Positions 20,448 to 30,700 of a stretch of 64,000 bases of DNA are shown one piece after another. The number at the start of each line of letters is the position of its first letter. The stretch's first letter is position 1. The position numbers were made by a program, and so were the translations under genes. The notes under the pieces were generated by a model that made no database searches, had not been told where the DNA came from, and saw only the letters and a list, made by a program, of their open reading frames with translations. Source of the stretch: Mycobacterium sp. 1423905.2 (GTDB lineage Bacteria; Actinomycetota; Actinomycetes; Mycobacteriales; Mycobacteriaceae); assembly GCF_001673155.1 (NCBI RefSeq), contig NZ_LZLE01000325.1, forward strand, positions 26,432 through 90,431. Direction: 5' to 3'.

Positions 20448-20899
20448 CCGCTTTCGGCGGCTGCTTTGATCTTGGCCAGCGAGGCGTTCATCCCCTCGAC
20501 CAGTTCCCGTTCGAAGTTCTCGGTTCCGCCGAACAGCGCGTTGACCGTCATGTTGGAGAAGGCCTTGACCCCGTTCTCGGCGTGGCGGCTCTCGGTCACT
20601 CGGGTGGTCTGGCCGTTGTCTTCCAGCTCGTAGGACCAGATGGTGCCGTTGGTGTTGACGCGAAACGCCAACTTCTTCTCAGGGATGACCTCGACGATCG
20701 TCGAGGTGGTCGGCCAGATGAGGCGATTGCGCCGGTTGAGGTTCAGCGTGCGGGTGCCCTGGCGGAACGGGCCCAACGGCTTCATCAAGCGACACTGCAG
20801 ACTCCACTGCGGCATGCGCCGGAAGTCGGAGATCAGTGACCATACCTTGGCGGCCGGCGCGTTGATGTCGACGTGAGCTTGCAGAAGCGGGGCTACCAT
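20444..20899 (-). CDS. SRPBCC (START-like) polyketide-cyclase/lipid-binding protein
   Basis: A 151-residue protein with the SRPBCC helix-grip fold: MVAPLLQAHVDINAPAAKVW, SLISDFRRMPQWS, then alternating strands and a long C-terminal helix (FERELVEGMNASLAKIKAAAES). The ATG at 20899 is preceded by GGGAGGAC; a much longer reading upstream has no supporting start. The fold binds hydrophobic ligands; the role here is unknown. It is followed at its 3' end by the convergent DUF3027 gene, with overlapping stops. Confidence 0.85.
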   Translation of the reverse strand: MVAPLLQAHVDINAPAAKVWSLISDFRRMPQWSLQCRLMKPLGPFRQGTRTLNLNRRNRLIWPTTSTIVEVIPEKKLAFRVNTNGTIWSYELEDNGQTTRVTESRHAENGVKAFSNMTVNALFGGTENFERELVEGMNASLAKIKAAAESG

Positions 20900-20922
20900 C
20901 GGTCCTCCCAAATAGGCGGCGG

Positions 20923-21198
20923 TTAATTGCGGTTCAGATAAGCTTCCAGCCCCGACTGGGCGCCGCGTGAGCCGCGGCGGGCGGCCGCGAGCTGCCACAA
21001 GAAGATGCTGGTGCCCAGCGCGGAGACGCCCAACCCGGCCACGGTGAGCGGACGCCAGGTGTGCAGGCTGGGCACCACAAACGCCGCCACCGCAGCGATG
21101 ACCCAACCGAGTGCTCCGACGCCGATGACCGGCCAGACCTGCAACAGGGCAGGGGGCAGCGGCGGCGGTTCGGGCGGCTGGGGTGGTTCGGCGCTCAT
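20923..21198 (-). CDS. DUF2530 small membrane protein (Rv0879c-like)
   Basis: A 91-residue protein with a Pro-rich N-terminus (MSAEPPQPPEPPPLPPALLQ) and two predicted transmembrane helices (VWPVIGVGALGWVIAAVAAFV and PLTVAGLGVSALGTSIFLWQLA). A basic tail GSRGAQSGLEAYLNRN follows. Function unknown. It sits 23 bases upstream of the SRPBCC gene on the same strand. Confidence 0.82.
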   Translation of the reverse strand: MSAEPPQPPEPPPLPPALLQVWPVIGVGALGWVIAAVAAFVVPSLHTWRPLTVAGLGVSALGTSIFLWQLAAARRGSRGAQSGLEAYLNRN

Positions 21199-21253
21199 TG
21201 AGTCTTAACCTAGCCCGATCAGATGGCGGACCGGGGTGCACCCTCGACATGTT

Positions 21254-21327
21254 CGTTGTGCCCGCCTCGACAAGTCGCAGGGAGCCGCTCAATGCACGGG
21301 AATTGTCGCTCGGAGGTGGGCACAACG
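21254..21327. repeat. Imperfect inverted repeat built from the degenerate intergenic element (copies B and C)
   Basis: The left arm CGTTGTGCCCGCCTCGACA (21254-21272) pairs imperfectly with the complement of TGTCGCTCGGAGGTGGGCACAACG (21304-21327), with a loop of about 31 bases. The right arm read on the minus strand closely resembles copy A at 14324-14357. It lies in the 240-base gap between the DUF2530 gene and marR, divergently transcribed. It could be a decayed palindromic repeat. Confidence 0.55.
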
Positions 21328-21438
21328 TGGGTCACCTCCCAGAGAGACGGCTGTGACGCATGAGGTATGCGCGTCGCCGAGCGGCTTTCCTTCGCGTTTC
21401 TAATGACCCGCGCTAACGTTCCGATGTAACCTCGCGCT

Positions 21439-21870
21439 GTGCCTGACAGCGAAGCGCGGCTGGCCGCTGACTTGTCATTGGCGGTCATGCGGCTGGCTCG
21501 GCAACTGCGGTTCCGCAACCCGTCCGCGCCGGTCTCGCTGTCGCAACTGTCGGCGCTGACCACGTTGGCCAACGAGGGCGCGATGACGCCCGGCGCGTTG
21601 GCGATTCGGGAACGGGTCCGCCCGCCCTCGATGACGCGGGTCATCGCCTCCCTCGCTGAGGAGGGCTTCGTGGACCGCGCTCCGCACCCCGTCGACGGTC
21701 GGCAAGTGTTGGTGTCCGTCTCAGAGCGCGGCGCCGAGTTGGTCAAGGCGGCCCGCCGGGCCCGCCAGGAGTGGCTGGCCGAGCGCCTGGCGACATTGAC
21801 CAGCGAACAGCGCGACACCCTGCGCCACGCCGCCGACCTCATGTCGGCGCTGGTCGACGAAAGCCCGTGA
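21439..21870 (+). CDS. MarR-family transcriptional regulator (Rv0880-like)
   Basis: A 143-residue winged-helix regulator: [48 protein letters not shown] as the recognition helix, and [16 protein letters not shown] as the wing. The start is GTG at 21439. No ribosome site is present, but TAACCT (21427-21432) is 6 bases ahead, which fits a leaderless transcript. It overlaps the following rRNA methylase gene (GTGA), so the two are coupled. Effector and targets are unknown. Confidence 0.92.
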   Translation: MPDSEARLAADLSLAVMRLARQLRFRNPSAPVSLSQLSALTTLANEGAMTPGALAIRERVRPPSMTRVIASLAEEGFVDRAPHPVDGRQVLVSVSERGAELVKAARRARQEWLAERLATLTSEQRDTLRHAADLMSALVDESP

Positions 21871-22718
21871 GCGCTCCGGACTCCCTTTCCGGCATCGAGG
21901 TGCACGATGTCACCGATCCCGACGATCCCCGCGTCGACGATTTCCGCGACCTGAACAGCGTCGATCGCCGGCCTGACCTGCCGACGGGCAAGGGTTTGGT
22001 GATCGCCGAGGGCGTACTGGTGGTCCAGCGGATGCTGGCTTCCCGCTTCGCCCCGCACGCGCTGCTCGGCACGGACCGCCGATTGAACGAGCTCAAAGGC
22101 GACCTGGCCGGCATCGCGGTGCCCTACTACCGTGCCTCGGCCGACGTCATGGCCCAGGTGGTGGGATTCCACCTCAACCGGGGCGTGCTGGCCGCTGCCC
22201 GCCGGGTGCCAGAGCCAGCCGTCGCCGACGTCATCGACGGCGCCAGAACGATCGCGGTGCTCGAAGGCGTCAACGACCACGAAAACCTGGGCTCGATCTT
22301 CCGCAACGCGGCGGGTCTGGCCGTGGACGCGGTGATCTTCGGCAGCGGCTGTGCCGATCCGCTCTATCGTCGCGCGGTGCGGGTCTCAATGGGTCATGCC
22401 CTGTTGGTGCCCTATGCCCGCGCCGCCGAATGGCCCGTCGACCTGTTCTCGCTGAAGCGCGCGGGCATCCGGCTGCTGGCGATGACACCCCAATCCGACG
22501 CAGTGCCGTTGCCCGAGGCGATGGCCGCCGCGCCACACGAGCGGGTCGCGGTGCTGGTCGGAGCCGAGGGGCCGGGCCTGAGCCCGGCGGCCCTGCGGGC
22601 CAGCGACATGCGCGTACGCATTCCGATGTCGCGCGGCACCGACTCGCTCAATGTCGCGACCGCGGCGGCGCTGGCGTTTTACGAGCGCTCTGTCCGGCTA
22701 GGCTCGCCCCGTGACTGA
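21867..22718 (+). CDS. SpoU/TrmH-family RNA 2'-O-methyltransferase (Rv0881-like)
   Basis: A 283-residue SPOUT enzyme predicted to methylate a 2'-hydroxyl in tRNA or rRNA using SAM. The start is GTG at 21867, overlapping the marR stop. The three SPOUT motifs are visible: [19 protein letters not shown] (motif 1), [11 protein letters not shown] (motif 2) and [22 protein letters not shown] (motif 3). The N-terminal substrate-binding domain covers about residues 1-115. The target nucleotide cannot be read from sequence. Confidence 0.93.
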   Translation: MSAPDSLSGIEVHDVTDPDDPRVDDFRDLNSVDRRPDLPTGKGLVIAEGVLVVQRMLASRFAPHALLGTDRRLNELKGDLAGIAVPYYRASADVMAQVVGFHLNRGVLAAARRVPEPAVADVIDGARTIAVLEGVNDHENLGSIFRNAAGLAVDAVIFGSGCADPLYRRAVRVSMGHALLVPYARAAEWPVDLFSLKRAGIRLLAMTPQSDAVPLPEAMAAAPHERVAVLVGAEGPGLSPAALRASDMRVRIPMSRGTDSLNVATAAALAFYERSVRLGSPRD

Positions 22719-22977
22719 CGAGCCCGCTCCCTGGGGCACGGGTTTGGCGGTGGCCGGATTCGTGGCCGCTATCACCGGCGTCAGCATCGTCATGTTGAGC
22801 CTGGGCCTGATTCGCGTGCATCCGCTGCTGTCGGCAGGTCTCAACATCGTGGCCGCCGGCGGCCTGGCGCCGACGTTGTGGGGGTGGCGGCGCACTCCGG
22901 TGCTGCGCTGGTTCGTGCTGGGTGCCGGCGTGGGCGTGGCCGGCGCGTGGCTGACGCTGCTCAGCTTCGTTGTGTAG
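22711..22977 (+). CDS. DUF2537 membrane protein (Rv0882-like)
   Basis: An 88-residue protein with three hydrophobic segments (GLAVAGFVAAITGVSIVMLSLG, SAGLNIVAAGGLAPTLWGW, FVLGAGVGVAGAWLTLLSFVV). The GTG start overlaps the last codons of the RNA methylase gene, indicating coupling. Function is unknown. It converges on sepH, with stop codons 3 bases apart. Confidence 0.82.
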   Translation: MTDEPAPWGTGLAVAGFVAAITGVSIVMLSLGLIRVHPLLSAGLNIVAAGGLAPTLWGWRRTPVLRWFVLGAGVGVAGAWLTLLSFVV

Positions 22978-22980
22978 CGA

Positions 22981-23733
22981 CTAACGCTGGCCGCTGGAAC
23001 GAACTCCGAGAAGCACGTCTTCCCAGGCCGGGATGGCCGGCTTACCGCGGCGGCTGCTCGTTGGTGGCTCGGGCGGGGCGGCGGGTGTCGGTGGCGCCGG
23101 CTCGTCGAAGGCGAGGTGGGCCACTGGGGCCAGCGGGCGTAGCGCAGATTTGAATTCCGGATCGATCAGCTCACTGGCGGCGTCGTCGATGGCGGTCGCG
23201 GTGCCGCCGTGCGCGCCGGGCGTGAACCGGAAATGCGCGACGTTGTCCGAGCGGCCGGCCTGCCACCCCAGTTGTACCGTCCAGCGGCCGTCTTCGTTGC
23301 GCCATGCGTCCCAGTTGAGGTGGTCCGGGTTGAGTCCCCGGGCCACCAGGGCGGCGGTGACGGTCTCGAGCAGGGTGAGCACCGAAGGGCCGTCGGCCAG
23401 CACTGGGTGAGATGCGGAGGCCAGCTCGGCCGCGCGGGAACGTTCCAGCAACACCGGGTGGGCGAACCGCTCAACGCGGGCTATGTCCGAGCCGGAGGCG
23501 GCGGCCACTTGCTCGACCGAGGCGCCCGCACGGATCCGGGCCTGGATCTCCTTGGGGCTGAGCATGTTGGTGACCTTGATGTCCAGCGGCGGCTGTTCGG
23601 GCATTGTCGCGTCTTTCAGCAAGGACCGCAGTCGGTCGTTTGCGGGCAACTTGAACTGCTCTGCGGCGCCGGCGTCCTCGCAGATGAGGTATTTGCCGTC
23701 GGCATCGAGCCCAACCACCTTGAGTTCCCGCAT
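22981..23733 (-). CDS. sepH: Cell-division regulator SepH
   Basis: A 250-residue actinobacterial protein (DUF3071) that in Streptomyces and M. smegmatis stimulates FtsZ assembly. The ATG at 23733 (MRELKVVGLDADGKYLICED) follows AGGAGAAGCC. The conserved N-terminal domain (about 1-185) includes LSPKEIQARIRAGASVEQVAAASG, a helix-turn-helix-like segment, and a FAHPVLLERSRAAELA motif. The C-terminal third is Pro-rich and disordered (PPTPAAPPEPPTSSRRGK) with a short conserved terminal stretch IPAWEDVLLGVR. It is the Rv0883c homologue. Confidence 0.9.
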   Translation of the reverse strand: MRELKVVGLDADGKYLICEDAGAAEQFKLPANDRLRSLLKDATMPEQPPLDIKVTNMLSPKEIQARIRAGASVEQVAAASGSDIARVERFAHPVLLERSRAAELASASHPVLADGPSVLTLLETVTAALVARGLNPDHLNWDAWRNEDGRWTVQLGWQAGRSDNVAHFRFTPGAHGGTATAIDDAASELIDPEFKSALRPLAPVAHLAFDEPAPPTPAAPPEPPTSSRRGKPAIPAWEDVLLGVRSSGQR

Positions 23734-23848
23734 GGCTTCTCCTCGCAGGCTCCGTGCAGGTCGGCACTGGAGCCGATACGTGCGCACTCTAGACCGACAA
23801 ACGCCGTTAACCTCGCTGACACGCGGGACGAGGACCCGCCCGGCTTCG

Positions 23849-26173
<2,325 letters not shown>

Positions 26174-26179
26174 GCCTCT

Positions 26180-27871
26180 ATGCCGCACGTCATCACTCAG
26201 TCGTGTTGCAACGACGGGTCCTGCGTCTTCGCGTGCCCCGTCAACTGCATTCACCCTTCACCGGATGAGCCGGGTTTTGCGACCTCGGAGATGCTCTATA
26301 TCGACCCGGTGGCCTGCGTCGACTGCGGCGCCTGCGTCAGCGCCTGCCCGGTCGGAGCCATCGCGCCCGACAGCCGCCTGGATGCCAAGCAGTTGCCGTT
26401 CATCGAAATCAACGCGTCGTTCTACCCCGAACGGCCCGCCGACGAAAAGCTGCCGCCCACTTCGAAACTCGCGCCGGTGCTGCCGGCGCCGGAAGTGCGG
26501 CCCCGGCGCCAGCCGCTCACCGTGGCCATCGTCGGTTCCGGGCCCGCGGCGATGTATGCCGCCGACGAACTGCTGACCCAACACGGGGTGCGGGTCAACG
26601 TCTTCGAGAAACTGCCCACGCCGTACGGGCTGGTGCGCGCCGGGGTTGCGCCGGATCATCAGAACACCAAACGGGTCACCCGACTCTTCGACCGGGTAAC
26701 CCGGCACCGGCGGTTCCGGTTCTACCTCAACGTCGAAGTGGGCAAGCACCTCAGCCACGCCGAACTGTTGGCCCACCACCACGCCGTGTTGTATGCCGTC
26801 GGCGCGCCTGATGACCGTCGTCTGGATATCGACGGCATGGGACTGCCGGGCACCGCGACGGCGACGGAACTGGTCGCCTGGATCAACGGGCATCCCGACT
26901 TCGCCGCGTTGCCCATCGATTTGCGTCACGAGCGCGCGGTCATCATCGGCAACGGCAACGTCGCGCTGGACGTGGCCCGGCTACTGACGGCCGATCCCGA
27001 CGAACTCGCGCGCACCGATATCGCCGACCATGCGCTGCAAGCATTCCGCAAGTCGTCGGTCCGGGAGGTGGTGATCGCCGCCCGCCGCGGACCCGCCCAC
27101 TCCGCCTTCACCCTGCCGGAGTTGATCGGGCTCACCGCCGCATCCGAGGTGGTGCTCGACGCCGCCGATCGGCAGCTGGTGATCGACGCGCTGGCCACCG
27201 CCGCCGACCCGCTGGTGCGCCAGAAGCTCGACGTTCTCAGCACGCTGGGTGACGGTTCGGCTGCGCCGTCGCGCCCACGCATCCGGTTGGCCTATCAACT
27301 GACGCCCCGGCGCGTTGTGGGTCAAGACCGCGCCAGCGGGGTGGAGTTCACCCGCACCGGCGGCGACGATGTGTACCAGCTGGAGGCCGGCCTCGTCCTG
27401 ACCTCAATCGGCTACCGCGGCAAGGCAATTGCCGACCTGCCGTTCGACGAGGCGGCCGCCGTCGTCCCCAATGATGCCGGGCGAGTGATCGATCCGCGCA
27501 CCGGGCAAACGGTGACCGGCGCGTACGTCGCGGGCTGGATCAAGCGGGGACCCACCGGCTTCATCGGCACCAACAAGTCCTGCTCGCTGCAAACCGTGCA
27601 GGCGTTGGTCGCCGACTTCAACGCGGGCAGATTGGCCGACCCGGACGCTCGGCCCGCGGCGCTGGACAAGCTGGTACACAGCCGCCAGCCCGACGCCGTC
27701 GACTCCGCCGGATGGCGGGCCATCGACGCCGCCGAGATCGCCGCCGGCAGCACCGAAGACCGCCCCCGCAAGAAGTTCACCGACATCGGTGACCTGCTCG
27801 CGGCGGCCGCGAGCGCGCCGCAGCAGGCGACGCCGCTGGGGCGCCGCCTGCTGGCCCGGCTGCGTGCCTAG
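26180..27871 (+). CDS. fprB: Ferredoxin-NADP reductase FprB with N-terminal ferredoxin
   Basis: A 563-residue fusion. Residues 1-60 are a two-cluster ferredoxin (CCNDGSCVFACPVNCIHP, then CVDCGACVSACPVGAI). From about residue 115 an adrenodoxin-reductase-type flavoprotein follows: VAIVGSGPAAMYAADELL for FAD, PYGLVRAGVAPDH, then IIGNGNVALDVARLL for NADP and VAGWIKRGPTGFIGTNKSC near the end. It transfers electrons from NADPH to ferredoxin-dependent partners. It begins 6 bases after the diiron oxygenase, and both probably share one promoter. It resembles Rv0886. Confidence 0.95.
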   Translation: MPHVITQSCCNDGSCVFACPVNCIHPSPDEPGFATSEMLYIDPVACVDCGACVSACPVGAIAPDSRLDAKQLPFIEINASFYPERPADEKLPPTSKLAPVLPAPEVRPRRQPLTVAIVGSGPAAMYAADELLTQHGVRVNVFEKLPTPYGLVRAGVAPDHQNTKRVTRLFDRVTRHRRFRFYLNVEVGKHLSHAELLAHHHAVLYAVGAPDDRRLDIDGMGLPGTATATELVAWINGHPDFAALPIDLRHERAVIIGNGNVALDVARLLTADPDELARTDIADHALQAFRKSSVREVVIAARRGPAHSAFTLPELIGLTAASEVVLDAADRQLVIDALATAADPLVRQKLDVLSTLGDGSAAPSRPRIRLAYQLTPRRVVGQDRASGVEFTRTGGDDVYQLEAGLVLTSIGYRGKAIADLPFDEAAAVVPNDAGRVIDPRTGQTVTGAYVAGWIKRGPTGFIGTNKSCSLQTVQALVADFNAGRLADPDARPAALDKLVHSRQPDAVDSAGWRAIDAAEIAAGSTEDRPRKKFTDIGDLLAAAASAPQQATPLGRRLLARLRA

Positions 27872-28326
27872 CCGTTGGCCTGTGCCGACATCGCGGCCTG
27901 CAACTCCTCCATGCTGACCTCACGCACGGGCTGGCCCAGCGACCAGTGGTGGCCGAACGGATCTTGCACCACTCCGTAACGGTCACCCCAGAATTGGTCG
28001 CCGAGCGGGGCCACCACGGTGGCGCCGGCGTCGAGGGCTCGCTGGAACTTGGCATCGACGTCGGTGACGGTCAGGTGAATGGTGACCGGCGTGCCGCCCA
28101 GCGATTTCGGCGTCATCGACTTGCCGCCGCACATTTCCGGGAAGTCGTCGTTGAGCATCACCATGAAGCCGTTGATACGCAGTGCGGCATGGACCAGCTT
28201 GCCCTGCGGACCAGGGACCCGGCCGAGTTCGACGGCGTCGAACGCCTTGACGTAGAAGTCGATTGCCGCAGCGGCATCGTCGACGACGAGGTGAGGGGAC
28301 AACGCGGGTTCAACAGTGATGGCCAT
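27868..28326 (-). CDS. VOC-fold (PhnB/glyoxalase-like) protein (Rv0887c-like)
   Basis: A 152-residue vicinal-oxygen-chelate protein. The ATG at 28326 (MAITVEPALSPHLVVDDAA) is preceded by AAGGAG; a longer reading upstream lacks support. A single PhnB-like unit contains AIDFYVKAFDAVELGRV, GGTPVTIHLTVTDVDAKFQRAL and WGDRYGVVQDPFGHHWSLGQP, which is typical of the subgroup that may bind a metal or small molecule. It converges on fprB with overlapping stop codons. Function unknown. Confidence 0.88.
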   Translation of the reverse strand: MAITVEPALSPHLVVDDAAAAIDFYVKAFDAVELGRVPGPQGKLVHAALRINGFMVMLNDDFPEMCGGKSMTPKSLGGTPVTIHLTVTDVDAKFQRALDAGATVVAPLGDQFWGDRYGVVQDPFGHHWSLGQPVREVSMEELQAAMSAQANG

Positions 28327-28526
28327 GGTGGTCACTCCTTCAGGTGATGGTTCGCCCGTCCGGGGGCTCACACTACTGACCGAGGCCGACACGAAAACTC
28401 ATCGCGGGACTGTCGGCGGACGGTCCGCACCGCCGATCGGGTGACAGCGATATCCCACCGCGCCGGGGCAAGAAGTGACCGATCAGTGGATTTCGTGGCT
28501 CGATGCCGGCGCCTACGTTGGGGTTC

Positions 28527-28808
28527 ATGCCGAATGATGACGGAGTCTTCTTGGTGATGGATGCGGGCACCGACGCGGGCTACGAAGCCGCTCGTTCGCT
28601 GCTGGCTGCCGGGCACCGCGTGGCGGCCACCAGCCGCCACGTCGGCCAGCTCAGCCGAATCATGCACGGCTACAGCGCTAGTCGCGTGCTCGCCATCGCC
28701 GCCGACAGCTCCGACGACAGTCAGGTGGCGCGGCTGATGGGTTGTGTGGAACGCCGGTTCGGCCAAGCCGTCACCTCGGTGATCCACGGCCTCGCGGCCG
28801 CACCCTAG
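28527..28808 (+). CDS. Short Rossmann/SDR-like protein, possible truncated dehydrogenase
   Basis: A 93-residue protein starting at ATG 28527 (MPNDDGVFLVMDAGTDAGYE). It looks like the N-terminal half of a short-chain dehydrogenase: a first beta strand, a degenerate glycine loop (DAGTDAGYEAARSLLAAGHRVAATSRH) and a VLAIAADSSDDSQVARLM segment. It stops before any YxxxK active site. TACGTT (28514-28519) upstream fits a leaderless transcript. It may be a small protein in its own right or a remnant; length and lack of catalytic residues argue against dehydrogenase activity. It ends 4 bases into the 3' end of citA. Confidence 0.6.
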   Translation: MPNDDGVFLVMDAGTDAGYEAARSLLAAGHRVAATSRHVGQLSRIMHGYSASRVLAIAADSSDDSQVARLMGCVERRFGQAVTSVIHGLAAAP

Positions 28809-29926
28809 GCGTGGGTGAGAACCCGGTCCCAGCCTTCGACCGACTCCGGGCTGCGCGGCCCGGGCCCGACGTAAATCGCCGACGGGCGGACCAGCTTGCC
28901 CAGCCGCTTCTGTTCGAGAATGTGCGCACACCACCCGGCGGTGCGCCCGCAAGTGAACATGGCCGGCATCATGCTGGCCGGCACCTCAGCGAAGTCGAGA
29001 ATGACCGCGGCCCAGAACTCGACGTTGGTCTCGATCGGCCGGTCCGGCCGGCGCTCGCGCAACTCGGCCAGGGCCGCCTGCTCCAGCGCGAGCGCCACCT
29101 CGTAGCGCGGCGCGCCCAGCCTCTCGGCGGTCGCGCGCAGCACCCGGGCTCGGGGGTCTTCGGCGCGATAGACGCGGTGGCCGAAACCCATCAGCTTTTC
29201 CTTGCGGTCCAGGATGCCTTTGACCAAGCCGCGGGCATCCCCGGTGCGCTCGACTTCTTCGATCATCGGCAAGACGCGGGCCGGCGCACCACCGTGCAGA
29301 GGACCGCTCATCGCTCCGATCGCCCCGGACAGCGCCGCGGCCACGTCCGCTCCGGTCGAGGCGATCACCCGCGCGGTGAACGTCGACGCATTCATGCCGT
29401 GCTCAGCGGCCGACACCCAGTAGGCGTCGATCGCCTCGACGTGCTTGGGGTCCGGCTCGCCGCGCCAACGGGTCATGAATCGTGCAGTGACGGTGGGACA
29501 TTCGTCGATGACGCGCTGGGGTACCGCCGGGTGATAGATGCCGCGTCCGGATTGCGCGACGTAGGACAACGCCATCACCGAGGCGCGCGCGAGCTGGTCG
29601 CGGGCCGTGGGCTCATTGGTGTCCAGCAGCGGCTTGTACCCCCAGATGGGCGCCAGCATGGCCAGGCCCGCCTGCACGTCGACCCGAACGTCACCGGTGT
29701 GGATGGGCAGCGGAAAAGGTTCGGCCGGCGGCAACCCGCGACCGAAGTCGCCGTCGACCAGCAGCGCCCAGACGTCACCGAAGGTGACCCGTCGACTCAC
29801 CAGGTCCTCGATGTCGACACCGCGGTAGCGCAACGCGCCGCCGTCTTTGTCGGGTTCGGCGATCTTGGTGGTGAAGGCCACCACGCCTTCCAAACCTGGG
29901 ACGAAATCCTCGGGGACCACAGTCAT
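28805..29926 (-). CDS. citA: Citrate synthase, type II-like CitA
   Basis: A 373-residue citrate synthase that condenses oxaloacetate with acetyl-CoA. Family motifs include AAEHGMNASTFTARV, IGAMSGPLHGGAP and the conserved [29 protein letters not shown] supplies the catalytic Asp. It is the Rv0889c homologue and is shorter than GltA2 because it lacks the N-terminal domain. It is one of two citrate synthases in this window. The start is GTG or ATG at 29926 (MTVVPEDFVPGLEGVVAFTT). It is divergent from pdxH. Confidence 0.93.
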   Translation of the reverse strand: MTVVPEDFVPGLEGVVAFTTKIAEPDKDGGALRYRGVDIEDLVSRRVTFGDVWALLVDGDFGRGLPPAEPFPLPIHTGDVRVDVQAGLAMLAPIWGYKPLLDTNEPTARDQLARASVMALSYVAQSGRGIYHPAVPQRVIDECPTVTARFMTRWRGEPDPKHVEAIDAYWVSAAEHGMNASTFTARVIASTGADVAAALSGAIGAMSGPLHGGAPARVLPMIEEVERTGDARGLVKGILDRKEKLMGFGHRVYRAEDPRARVLRATAERLGAPRYEVALALEQAALAELRERRPDRPIETNVEFWAAVILDFAEVPASMMPAMFTCGRTAGWCAHILEQKRLGKLVRPSAIYVGPGPRSPESVEGWDRVLTHA

Positions 29927-29999
29927 GGGCAGATTCTCGCACCCCCGATCGGAGCCGTCGCTACCGGCCGGTAACTAACCGGCGAGTAGCGTTGAGCCA

Positions 30000-30659
30000 A
30001 TGGCAGGACCACACGAGCAGCACCTGGCGGCGATGCGCGTGGAGTACGGATCCGTCGAGAAAGACGGCAGTCCCGACCTCGATGCGGATTGGCTCGCCGA
30101 TGGGTGGCTGGCGTTGTTCCGCAGGTGGCTGGACGACGCCGAACGCGCCGACGTCGCCGAACCGAACGCAATGGTGCTGGCCACCGTCGCGGCCGGGAAG
30201 CCGGTCAGCCGAACGGTGTTGTGCAAAGACGCCGACGAATCCGGGGTCACCTTCTTCACCAACTACGACTCCGCCAAGGGCCTGGAACTGGCGGCGACGC
30301 CGTACGCCTCCGCCACGTTCCCCTGGTATTCGCTGGGCAGGCAGGTGCACATCCGTGGCTCGGTGCGGCGAGTCGACCGGGTGGTGACCCAGGAGTATTG
30401 GTCCAAGCGGCCGCGCGGCTCGCAGTTGGGCGCGTGGGCCTCACATCAGTCACAACCGATCGCGTCGCGGGCGGCGTTACTCGACCAGCTCGCCGAAGTG
30501 ACCGCGCGCTTCTCCCATCTCGAACACGTTCCGGTGCCGCCGGATTGGGGCGGCTACCTCATCGCCCCCGAGGTGGTGGAATTCTGGCAAGGCCGCGAAA
30601 ACCGGGTACACAACCGAATTCGAGTCAGCGGCGGACAGATCGAGCGCCTGCAGCCCTGA
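30000..30659 (+). CDS. pdxH: Pyridoxamine/pyridoxine 5'-phosphate oxidase
   Basis: An FMN enzyme of 219 residues that makes pyridoxal 5'-phosphate. Family signatures are [59 protein letters not shown] and the C-terminal [17 protein letters not shown]. No ribosome site precedes the ATG at 30000, but TAGCGT (29987-29992) is 7 bases upstream, which fits a leaderless mRNA. From memory, M. tuberculosis has pdxH elsewhere (Rv2607), so its place beside citA and gltA2 is a difference, while M. smegmatis has a similar gene here. Confidence 0.93.
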   Translation: MAGPHEQHLAAMRVEYGSVEKDGSPDLDADWLADGWLALFRRWLDDAERADVAEPNAMVLATVAAGKPVSRTVLCKDADESGVTFFTNYDSAKGLELAATPYASATFPWYSLGRQVHIRGSVRRVDRVVTQEYWSKRPRGSQLGAWASHQSQPIASRAALLDQLAEVTARFSHLEHVPVPPDWGGYLIAPEVVEFWQGRENRVHNRIRVSGGQIERLQP

Positions 30660-30700
30660 CACGGACGGGCCGCGGCGGTCCGGGGGGAGAGGGGCGAACC

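Noticed and set aside
30524..30536. KstR-like AACACGTT inside pdxH
   Set aside because: It fails the last fixed base of the consensus and lies within a coding region.
30089..30700. An N-terminal extension of the MFS gene into pdxH
   Set aside because: It is the shadow frame of pdxH, is Arg/Gly-rich, and homologues start near 30701.
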